Assembly: GCA_963210315.1 (NCBI GenBank)
Contig: OY723302.1
Span: forward strand, 1,922,001 to 1,986,000
Direction of reading: 5' to 3'
From: Rhynchopus euleeides
Taxonomy: Eukaryota > Euglenozoa > Diplonemea > Diplonemida > Diplonemidae
DNA: 64,000 nt
Below the pieces are notes generated by a model. The model had not been told where the DNA came from. It searched no databases and was given only the letters and a program-made list of their open reading frames with translations. Numbering within the stretch: the first letter of the stretch is position 1; every line of letters starts with the position of its first letter. Made by a program: the position numbers and the translations under genes. Shown one piece after another: positions 31,548 to 41,014 of this stretch.

Positions 31548-31549
31548 TA

Positions 31550-32205
31550 CAGTGCCGCAGAAAAGTTTCGAACGAACAAAAGTTTTAAAATTCTCCGTTC
31601 GAAAGTTTTTTCGTCTCAAAACTTTTGTTTTGTTTTAAAAGTTATCTATCCTGCATCATGGGAGTTTCCTAGAGGTGTGTGGGATGATGTGCCACATGTG
31701 CAACACTCCAGCGCTGTGAACAGGCAGTCTTTGGGTCAGGCGGGTGTCAGCATCCTTCAACCTCACTCAGGTTACTCCTATCTGTCCCCTATCGCCAGGT
31801 TTGCTGCGAGTTGCCAAAAGCGGATGAGTTTGCGGATCGCAGGCAGAGAGGCCAGAAGAGGAATGTCCAACCTCAACAGGGTCGTTATCCCCAGTCGAGT
31901 GGTTTCCGCAACCGAGCGGTCCATCCCTCCAAACCACACGACATGGGGGCCTTTTCGGGTCCACTGGATGCTGCTGACATCGCAAATAGAATGACCTCGA
32001 CCTGTCCAGTCCTGTCAAGAAGTATTTTTAGTATCTCTCTTGTCAAGAAATCTTTGTCCGAAAACACTTCGGAGAAAGATCCTTGACTTTGAAACAAAGT
32101 ATTGAACAAAAGAATGTTTTAAAATTTTTCGCGAAGCGCGATTTTCGTCTTAAAACTTAAAATTATCTTAAAATTTATCGTGTTCGAAACTTTTCTGTGG
32201 CACTG
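31550..32205. mobile_element. Tc1/mariner-type element, 656 bp, non-autonomous or decayed
   Basis: The left end cagtgccgcagaaaagtttc and right end reverse complement cagtgccacagaaaagtttc are TIRs with one mismatch, continuing into similar T/A-rich arms. TA dinucleotides flank both ends (31548-31549 and 32206-32207), as expected for the IS630-Tc1-mariner superfamily. The interior about 31650-32090 has no intact transposase. Minus-strand fragments could be relics, but no DDE motif was identified. Confidence 0.8.
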
Positions 32206-32566
32206 TATAGATGTACTTTTTGCAAAATTTCACAGCGGAAGGAATGCTATTTTGCACCGTGTTGTTTTCCTGCCTCGAAGCACATCTCGCAGCACCACCT
32301 GACTCCTGCTCTGTTTGGAGGCAGCTGTGCGTTTGCATCTGAGATGGGAAGAGGGCAGATGGTTGGCGCAGTGCTCTCTCTACAGACTGCTCCACACCCC
32401 CTCCCCTCCCTGTACCGTGCCGTGTGTTCAGGTGCTGCTGGTGATAGCCATCTTGTGATCTGATCTCAGAAGAGGATAACCAACTCATGGACGTCAAGTC
32501 ATCGGGACGGTAGCGCCCCCCACCTACATCGCAAACCTCTCACCCACCACCAGCACCAACACTTGG

Positions 32567-32834
32567 TCATCCTGCAACATGTTGGCAAGAGGTGAGTGTG
32601 TGTTGTAATGTTGAGGTTAAGTTGCAGTTGCTGTGCGCGTGGGTGGTTGTGGCATGCTGCAGCACGTTGTTGGGAAGTGAAGAGAGGAAGGTGAAAAGCA
32701 CGGCCCCCACCCCACAAAACCCAACCCTCCCCACCACCAGCACCAACACTTGCGCGAGGTGCAACACTGTTTGCGTGTTCCGTGCAACACCACAGCCGCA
32801 CCACACCACACCCCCCCTCCTCCCGACAGGCTGC
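32567..32834 (+). repeat. Intron-leader cassette, copy 1
   Basis: About 266 bp almost identical to 39527-39793 (and 43423, 48427). It runs from 12 nt before ATGTTGGCAAGAG, across the GTGAGT..GACAG intron, to 5 nt after the acceptor (gctgca), and then diverges completely. In effect it is an intron with both splice flanks. Confidence 0.85.
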
Positions 32835-33833
32835 ACTTTACACTACCCGCAGCCCCTCCCCCTACACCTACACCCGCACCTACCCCTACGACGGGTTCCT
32901 TCTTCTACGGAGCCCCTACCTCCGCCGCCACCCCTATTCGATCCGATGCCGACGCCCGTCGTCCCCCGTGTGGCTCGCGCCGCTGCCGCCGCTGAGTGGC
33001 GCCAGACAGCGGAGGCGCGCCTCCGTCGCGGAGCAGTCGCGCCTGTCCGGCGCGTGGTGCGGCCGCCCTCTGTCCCGCCGCAGCAGCAGGCGGTGGGGCA
33101 GCAGCACGACGTGCGCCCCGAGGCATACGGGGAGCCTGAGGTGGTGAGGCACAGCGACTGCCGCCGCCTGATCCTCGTGGTGGTGCAGCTTCTGGCGGTG
33201 GTCCTGGGGCTGCTGCAGACGTCCGCGCTGCTGGTGCTGTCTGCAGTGCAGACAACCGCAGCTGCTGGCGCGGTGCTCCTGCGGCTTCTGCAGAAGTCCG
33301 CGCTGCTGGTGCTGTCTGCGGTGCAGACGACTGCAGCTGCTGGCATGTTGGTGCTGGGCCTGCTGCAGAGATTCGCAGTGCTGGTTCGGTCTGCGGTGCG
33401 GACGATTGTGCAGTGGCTGCTGATGCTGCTGCTGCTGCACCAGGTGCTGCTGCTCTTCGCCTGGCTCCTCTGGGCTGCAGCCGCCAGCGTGATGCCGTGG
33501 GTGGCAGCACAGGCGGCGCAGCGCGTCGTGTCGTGGGCGCTGAAGAAGCGCGGCCTGCCTGACGTGCCGGTGGTGGATCTCCTGTTGTCTGGAGGCTGCT
33601 GGGAGGAGATCGTGGCCGTGTTTCTGGCACCGGTCCCGCAGCGGTTCGTGCCGGAGGCGGTGGTGACGGCGGCCGGGTCGAGGCTGCTGCAGGCCTGCGG
33701 GGTGCCTAAATCGCGCACCCAGGATGCTGAGGCTGCTGGTGTATGCACCGCCCTCGGCGAAACGGTGTTGGACACCGTGTGTGGCTTTGCTGCGGGTGCC
33801 TCTGTGCAGGCCGCCCTCGCCCTCGTCTTGTAG
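32579..33833 (+). CDS. Repeat-containing multi-pass membrane protein (2 exons)
   Basis: Exons 32579-32591 and 32830-33833 (intron GTGAGT..CCCGACAG, 238 nt, phase 1), 338 residues. A Pro-rich basic N-terminal half ends with an Arg-rich region. Residues about 118-238 are strongly hydrophobic, with three tandem 25-residue repeats beginning LLQ[TKR] and containing ALLVLSAVQTTAAAG, then a Leu-rich segment (WLLMLLLLHQVLLLFAWLLW). A C-terminal soluble part has Cys and Ala (VVSWALKKRG, VPVVDLLLSGGCWEE). No family recognised; several transmembrane or re-entrant helices are likely. The first exon and intron are the shared cassette, so the true start could lie only in exon 2 (an in-frame ATG occurs near 32946). 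Confidence 0.62.
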
Positions 33834-35944
33834 GGTTGCAGGCGTGCCTGCTGCCCTCCCTTCTTCTTTTGCTTCTCCCTCCTTTCGTTTCCTTCCTTTC
33901 CTTGCTCGCTGCCTCCGGCGTCGCGAGTGTGCTTGACCTTTCTCTTGACCTTTCCACCAAGATTCATATCCTGGTGCTGCGCACACATGCATGCGGTGAC
34001 TGTCTGTTTGGCTGTCTCCCGAACCGCATCGTTCTGCTTCTCTTCTGCTCGCCTTTGGCTTTGAGTGTTGATTGTTCTTTGAGGTGGGGATTCTATAAGA
34101 TCGACGGTGCATTGCCTCACTTCAATGTCCCCGGAGGTGTTCTCGCGATCGACGTATGTCCCTTCGTCTCTTCTCCTCTCTCTTCTACGTGAAAGGAGAA
34201 CGATTTCTAGCGTTGTGACACGACAAACCATACACCGCTCAGTATGAACCTCCTGTGGTGGTTGGTTGCATCAGATTCACCCTTTTCTACTTCATACAGA
34301 CCACTTTCCTATCCCGTTTGCTTGACTCATTTCCTGGCAGGGAAGCGGGCAAAAGGAGGGTGGTGGTGTCCGTGCGATGACGCTGCAGCTCTGTGTGCAG
34401 CTGTGGCCTCCTATTGCTGTTCTTGTTACAGTTTCTTGCTTTTCAAATTCCGCTGGCTGCCTCGAGTGGAGGTAGCAAGGTCGCAATCACTTGTTGCGCA
34501 CATTCCACGTAATGTTGGATCCAACCCCCTGTATTCCCATCCCCTGTATCGTTGTATTCCCCATTCTTTATCTTCCCTCGCTCCCACCCACCCACCCCAC
34601 CCCCACATACACACGAATAAGAACCGTCATATCCCACCACATTCCCTTGCTCCACCCACACATCATACACGAATAAGAAGAGAGAAGGCAACGAAAAGAA
34701 TGAAATTGAAGGTGAAGGTGAGGGTTCGTGGCAATCAGGTTTTCATCTGTTTCCCATCGACAACACGCAGTGACAGCAACATGACAACCGTTATGCCAGC
34801 ACCTCGACTGCATATCGTGCCAGTGTAGGGCCAGCTTTCGGTGCAAGGCGATGATAACGAGTCGTTGAGAGGTTTACAAGGTTTCATGTTTCCCACCCCT
34901 TTCCCTCTCCCCCCACCTCCACCTCCACGCCCCTCCCGCTCTCCACCCGTCCACACCGCACCCCGTACCCCACCCACCCCGCTGTACTCTTGCCTTTCGT
35001 TTCTGTTTCACGTGAAAACAACAGCCTCGTCACGTCAGTGAATAGGATATGATGCAGTGTCGGGACTGCTACTGGCCTCTCCTCTGTTTCGTGCTCCACC
35101 TGCGGGTTTGCAGAACGTCACTCACCACGCCACGGCAAGCAGCAAAACGTTCTCTATGCACTAACGGCACCCTTCATCAGTCTCAGGGTGTGATTTTCAT
35201 TTCAGGGTTTGTGTGGAGAAGCGTCAACAGCATGAACAGGCAAAATGCATGCTCGGGATAAGGGCGGCTGCTGCTGAACAGTGTTGCGACTTTCCGCGGG
35301 CTGCCTCACCCTGGCACCCGCGCAGGTGGTAACACAGACACAAGGCCGCAGCCATTTTTGCCTTGCCCTCTGTTGTGTTGTGTTGTCGCGCGCATCGGTG
35401 CCACATTCTCTGGAAAACCAAATTCCCATTGTATTCAGATGGAAGTCCCGAGCCCCCTCTCTGATAAATACCTCTCTTCTCATATCACGCTGTATGGCTG
35501 GAATACCCAGTCTTTTTGTTTCCGTCGCTCCGCCGGGCATCAGAAAGTAATCGAATCATGGAAATGCGAGTGATTCGCTGAAGGTGAAAGTGAAGGTGAC
35601 CCCCCGTTCTGGTTGTCATCTGTTTCCCACCCCTTTCCCTCTCCCCCCACCTCCACCTCCACGCCCCTCCCGCTCTCCACCCGTCCACACCGCACCCCCG
35701 TACCCCACCCACCCCGCTGTACTCTTGCCTTCGTCTCTCCCGACAACAATTTGCTTCTGGGATGGTGTTATGGGTTTTGACGGGGGCAACACAGATGTGA
35801 CAGCGAGACACCCTTGCTTCGCTGTGCTTCTGGAGTGTCAATCAGCACTTCCCCAATTGCCGACACACACTAAACAACCCCCGATGTCGAGGCGCTTTGT
35901 TACTCTTGCCCCGATTTGTGCACCCGGGTTCGGCACACAAGCAA
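33834..35944. repeat. Spacer with duplicated pyrimidine/B-type repeat pieces
   Basis: About 125 bp beginning tttcccacccctttccctct is present at about 34888-35000 and again at about 35625-35740. tgtattcccatcccctgtat and the aggtgaaggtgaggg-type tract recur at 34530-34740 as in the array unit. A fragment of the gaagcgtcaacgc element is at 35150-35235. No gene supported in either strand. Confidence 0.65.
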
Positions 35945-36670
35945 GTGAAGCCTGTGTGTTAAAGAGTGCAGCTGGCAGCTCATCTGAACTGTGGCTGCAC
36001 TACTCCGCAACAAAGACTCAGATGCAGCGAACCCCTGCTTTGATCAGCCAGGGGTCTAAGCTGTGGTCTGTGATCCGTCATCTGTGATCTGTTCTGTGTG
36101 GGTGTCCACCCTTCCGCACCGCACACGCCCCACCCCCGCTATAACTTGAGAGCAGTGAGAGCACACGGGTTCTGAACGCACAGTGCTCTGCTCCTCTTGG
36201 TTGCTTTTTCTTGTTTTTCTCATTCCGCGGGCTTGCCTTACCTGGCACCCGCTGGAAACGCGATGTCGCGATCCTTTGTCGCGCGCACATCCAGTTACAC
36301 ACCCCCACATTCCATTGCCATCAGTCTGATGGTCGGATGGAAGTTGCAACCCCCCCCCCCCCCTCGAATATACCCGTCTAGAGATTAGAAGCCATCGCTG
36401 CGTTCCGCAGTCATTTTGTTCTCCCGTTTCCGTTCCCAGTTCCCAGTACCCACCTACCCCCTACCCATCTTCGTAAGGAGTGTAAGCAGGCCTGTGCTAT
36501 GTGCTGTGTGGTTTGTTTTGGTTGGTTGGCGCTTGCTGTGTGACACGTACATCAACGGGGTCACAGCGCAGCGTTTGTGTAAGTGGTTTCTGGCCAGGTA
36601 TTGGGTCGTCTCGGGGAGGGGGGGGGGCAGGGGTGGGTGGGTGGGGAGGTTGCTCATGCTGTGTGCATGC
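35945..36670. repeat. Partial copy of the array unit (5' segment)
   Basis: Near-identical to 38520-39240: gtgaagcctgtgtgttaaag, the tctgtgatccgtcatctgtg segment, and cgtacatcaacggggtcac. It diverges at about 36670 into the tandem repeats below. The 5' sequence before 35945 is unrelated. Confidence 0.9.
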
Positions 36671-36784
36671 AGCCACGGGCAGTGGCCCGTGGCCAGGGAT
36701 TGTGTTGTCTGGGGGGTCAGTGGACGGGCAGGGCACACGACGAGGCCGGTTGCTCGCACGCCCCCGCCGGCACCGACAGGGGTG

Positions 36785-37745
36785 TAAAAGTGATGCTGCT
36801 GTCAAAAGGTGATGCAGAGCTCAGGTTGTAAGGTACCACGCAAGTCCACTGTGCTCTCCGAGGCGCGGGAAGGGCCGGCCGCAGCATCACCGAGGCTCGC
36901 ACTCATACTGTCTGCATGCAGCGTACGGGCAAACGCCGAGGACGGCCACTGCACGCCCCACCGGCACCAATAGCGTGTATCAAAGTAGCTGCTGCTATCA
37001 GGCCCGTCGTTGGATCCAGAGCTCAGGTTGTGGGGCGCCACGCGAGCCGACTGTGCTCTCCGAGGCGCGAGATTGGCCGGCCGCAGCAGCACCGGGGTTT
37101 CCACGAGCCGCGCCGCTCGCACTCATGCTCTGTGCATGCAGCGCACGCGCAAACGAACACGACAGCGGCGGCAAGCCCCCGCACGCACCAGCAGCGTACA
37201 TATATGATGCAGCTGCTGTAAATTGCTGCTGTTCAAAAGTGATGCAGAGCTCAGGTTGTAAGGTACCACGCAAGCACACTGTGCTCTCCGAGGCGCGGGA
37301 AGCGCCAACCGCAGCATCACCGGGGCTCGCACTCATGCTGTCTGCACGCAGCGTACGGCCAAACGACGAGGACGGCCACTGCACGCCCCACCGGCACCAA
37401 TAGCGTATATCGAAGCAGCTACTGCTATCAGGCTCGTAGTTGGATCCAGAGCTCAGGTTGTAGGGCGCCATTGTGCCCTCCGATGACCGAGAAGGGCCGG
37501 CCGCAGCATCACCAGGGTTTCCGCGAGCGGCGCCGCTCGCCCTCATGCTCTGTGCATGCAGCGTACGGGCAAACGACCACGATGCCCACTGCACGCCCCC
37601 GCCCGCACGAATTTCGGATTTGAAAGCAGCTGCTGCTATCAGGATCGTAGTTGGTTCCAGAGCTCACGTTGGAGGGCGCCACACAAGCGCACTGGGCGGG
37701 CGGAGGCGCGGGAAGGCCGCCCGCAGCATCAGCGCGGTTTCCAGC
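36785..37745. repeat. Tandem 200-230 bp repeats with dimeric order
   Basis: Five units marked by agagctcaggttgt (or agagctcacgttgg) at about 36818, 37018, 37246, 37449 and 37663. Two subtypes alternate: units 1 and 3 are preceded by aaaagtgatgc or similar and carry aaggtaccacgcaag; units 2, 4 and 5 are preceded by ttggatcc or ttggttcc and carry a gggcgcca motif. The 1-3 and 2-4 distances are both about 430 bp, giving a dimeric higher-order repeat. Each unit also has the gcatgcagcgtacgggcaaa segment or a variant. Confidence 0.8.
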
Positions 37746-38101
37746 AGCCACGTTGTTTGGGAATCACCAGGACGACGATGAATCAGGATGTTCAAGCGCC
37801 AAGCCGATTCGACATGATGCATTCCAGTCGCGACGTTCGTCTCAAGAGGTGGCGGGACGTCTCGTTCCGCCGCACCCACCCTGGCAACGCAACTGGGTGG
37901 AGGAGATAATTGCCTTTGGGCAGAAGGCGGCTGAGATGAAATCAGGACGGTTGACCCGCTGACGATCAGCCGTGCAAGCTCAGCTACGCTGCTGTCAGTA
38001 GCCACCGAAGGACAGAATCTTCATTTCATCTTGAAGTTCGACGGTCCGGCGGAATTGCTGGGGTGGGTGGGTGGGTGCGTGGGTCGGGTGTAGTCCTTTC
38101 A
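37746..38101. repeat. Diverged copy of the A segment of the array unit
   Basis: gaatcaccaggacgacgatg, ttcgacatgatgcatt and gggcagaaggcggctgagat match 41222-41430 with differences. It forms the left edge of the tandem array. Confidence 0.85.
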
Positions 38102-39526
38102 GTTCTAATTCCGCGGGCTGGCTCTCGCGAACTTCAACCCCGCCCTGTATTCCCATCCCCTGTATCGATGTATTCCCCAGTCTTCACTTTCCCTCGCTCC
38201 ACCCAGTCCCAGTCCCAGTCCCAGGCCCAGGCCCACCCCCACACCCACACATACCAGAACGAATCAGAACCGTCACAATTCACATTTTTAAACGTGATTG
38301 AAATGAAGGTGAAGGTGGAGGTGAAGGTGAAAGGGCACGCAATCAGGTTGTATTCTGTCTCCCATCCCTTTCCCTCCACCTACACGCCCACGCCGTTTTT
38401 GCTTTTCTTTTCCACAACTATTTTCCCGCGCCTCGGGATGCCTGATATGATATGAAATGAACTTCACTGAATTAAGCTGAAATGGAATGAAATGACATGA
38501 CATGAAGAGAACCAAGGTGAAGTGAAGCCTGTGTGTTAAAGAGTGCAGCTGGCAGCTCATCTGAACTGTGGCTGCACTACTCCGCAACAAAGACTCAGAT
38601 GCAGCGAACCCCTGCTTTGATCAGCCAGGGGTCTAAGCTGTGGTCTGTGATCCGTCATCTGTGATCTGTTCTGTGTGGGTGTCCACCCTTCCGCACCGCA
38701 CACGCCCCACCCCCGCTATAACTTGAGAGCAGTGAGAGCACACGGGTTCTGAACGCACAGTGCTCTGCTCCTCTTGGTTGCTTTTTCTTGTTTTTCTCAT
38801 TCCGCGGGCTTGCCTTACCTGGCACCCGCTGGAAACGCGATGTCGCGATCCTTTGTCGCGCGCACATCCAGTTACACACCCCCACATTCCATTGCCATCA
38901 GTCTGATGGTCGGATGGAAGTTGCAACCCCCCCCCCCTCGAATATACCCGTCTAGAGATTAGAAGCCATCGCTGCGTTCCGCAGTCATTTTGTTCTCCCG
39001 TTTCCGTTCCCAGTTCCCAGTACCCACCTACCCCCTACCCATCTTCGTAAGGAGTGTAAGCAGGCCTGTGCTATGTGCTGTGTGGTTTGTTTTGGTTGGT
39101 TGGCGCTTGCTGTGTGACACGTACATCAACGGGGTCACAGCGCAGCGTTTGTGTAAGTGGTTTCTGGCCAGGTATTGGGTCGTCTCGGGGAGGGGGGGGG
39201 GCAGGGGTGGGTGGGTGGGGAGGTTGCTCATGCTGTGCGCATGCATGCATGCGTGTGGGAGAGGCGGCGCCCGTGCTGACCGTGAGTCTCAGTGCGGGTG
39301 TGCGATCCCCTGTGCGTGTGGATGCAGGCGTGGGTGTGCGGCAGTGGAGAAGCGGCATCAGAGTCGGCTCAGCAGTGCGAGCGACACTAATATAATCAGG
39401 AAACTCTCATCGGGGGCCCTTCGCTGTGCCACTGTACGTGTCTCAGTGTGTGACGTGACAGGCAGTTTAGTGAGCCAGCTCACCTTTTCTCAGTTTCTGT
39501 CGACACTGTGTTAGGACTGATCATGT

Positions 39527-39793
39527 CATCCTGCAACATGTTGGCAAGAGGTGAGTGTGTGTTGTAATGTTGAGGTTAAGTTGCAGTTGCTGTGCGCGTG
39601 GGTGGTTGTGGCATGCTGCAGCACGTTGTTGGGAAGTGAAGAGAGGAAGGTGAAAAGCACGGCCCCCACCCCACAAAACCCAACCCTCCCCACCACCAGC
39701 ACCAACACTTGCGCGAGGTGCAACACTGTTTGCGTGTTCCGTGCAACACCACAGCCGCACCACACCACACCCCCTCCTCCTCCCGACAGGCTG
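39527..39793 (+). repeat. Intron-leader cassette, copy 2
   Basis: Same sequence as 32567-32834, here directly upstream of the Thr/Glu-rich gene. Translation from its ATG (39538) through the splice gives about 45 codons ending at the TGA at 39902-39904, just past the ATG of the main frame. Confidence 0.85.
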
Positions 39794-39895
39794 CATCCCC
39801 CGCGCACCCCCAGACACAGCTTCTTCTTTCCCGGCTCTCTCTCTGGACACCTTCTGCAGCCCACACACACACAGCCCCGCCCTTCCTCCGCCGTC

Positions 39896-41014
39896 ATGCC
39901 CCTGATGTCCGCCGCCCGTGCTGGTGCGCCTTCCGGGGCACGGGCCGTCGCCTTCGGCAGCGGCACGGCCAGGGACGGCCGCGCCACCACCACGATCACC
40001 ACCACCACCACCACCACCACCTGCCGCGCGCCGCGCACGGCACCCACCCCCTGCGCCAAACGGGGCGGCAAGCCGCAGTGCGGGACCCGCAGGGCAGTGG
40101 GTGCCAGCAGCAGCACCACCACCGCCACCGCCGCCGCCGCCGCCACTGCCATCGTGGCGAAGTCGCGTCGGGCGCCACGCGCCGCCGCTGGGCAGGAGGA
40201 GGCTGCTGCGCCGCCCGCCGGGGTGCCGAGTGCGTGCCGGCCTACCTGGCGGCTGCCGACTGCTGCCACCGACAGACAGGCAGACGCAGAGACGGTGACA
40301 CTGACAGAGACAGAGACAGAGGCAGAAGCTGAAGCTGAAGCAGAAGCAGAGACGGAGGTAGACAGCGACAGCGGCGACGACACCGACGCCGACACAGGTG
40401 CCACAATGGCTGAGGAGGAGCTGGAGCTGGAGCTGGAGGAGGTGCCCCGCCGCAAGGTGCAGCTGCTGCTGTTCGAGATCGGGGTGGTGCCGCACGGGTC
40501 GGAGCCCGACGCGCTGGTGCGGACGCTGCAGGAGGAGATGGAGTGGGTCTTCCGGCTGGTGTCGGCGTGCGGGGCGGTGTGGCTGTTGGAGGCGGCAGAG
40601 GATCCCCCAACCTGGAAGCCGGAGGCGGGTGGGCGCGGGCTGCGCATCGCCCGGCACATCCGGCTGGAGGAGGCGGACGTGGCTTCCCTCGTGGAGGAGG
40701 TGAAGATGCTGGAGCTGAAGGTTTTCGAGCCTGCGGAGCCGCGGGTGGTGCACCCGCACGTGCTCCGGAAGGACCTGGACGCGCGCATGCTGTGCCCCCC
40801 GCAGCACAGCTGGCTGGAGGAGGACGAGGAGGAGGAGGAGGAGCAGCAGCAGCAGGACGAGGAGGAGGAGTATGAGTGTGTCCCTGAGCAGGAGGAAACG
40901 GCACCGGAGCAGCCGGAGCAGCCGGAGCAGCCGGAAAGGCGGCGGCGGAAAAGGGGCAGGAGGGGGAACAGGGCGAAGAAGGCGGGGAAGGGGGGCCAGC
41001 GACAGGATGCATGA
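39896..41014 (+). CDS. Thr/Ala- and Glu-rich low-complexity protein, intact copy
   Basis: 372 residues from ATG 39896 (or 39905). In order: a basic Ala/Arg region with a poly-Thr tract (8 Thr), an Ala run, an acidic (TE)n(AE)n tract around residues 135-165, and a central segment that looks folded. The central segment carries VPRRKVQLLLFEIGVVPHGS, LVRTLQEEMEWVFRLVSACG, RIARHIRLEEADVASLVEEV and LEERV-like helices. Poly-Glu/Gln and a Lys/Arg-rich C-terminal tail follow. No family recognised. The only undisrupted copy of three in the tandem array. The leader carries an intron and an overlapping upstream frame. Confidence 0.6.
   Translation: MPLMSAARAGAPSGARAVAFGSGTARDGRATTTITTTTTTTTCRAPRTAPTPCAKRGGKPQCGTRRAVGASSSTTTATAAAAATAIVAKSRRAPRAAAGQEEAAAPPAGVPSACRPTWRLPTAATDRQADAETVTLTETETEAEAEAEAEAETEVDSDSGDDTDADTGATMAEEELELELEEVPRRKVQLLLFEIGVVPHGSEPDALVRTLQEEMEWVFRLVSACGAVWLLEAAEDPPTWKPEAGGRGLRIARHIRLEEADVASLVEEVKMLELKVFEPAEPRVVHPHVLRKDLDARMLCPPQHSWLEEDEEEEEEQQQQDEEEEYECVPEQEETAPEQPEQPEQPERRRRKRGRRGNRAKKAGKGGQRQDA

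Noticed and set aside
32843..34231. Long minus-strand Arg/Ser-rich frames
   Set aside because: Antisense of the membrane-protein exon, with low-complexity composition.
38990..39514. 174-codon plus-strand frame repeated in array units
   Set aside because: Cys/Arg/Gly-rich translation of G-run DNA. It shortens or changes in the copies at 36416 and 52908 and has no recognisable domain.
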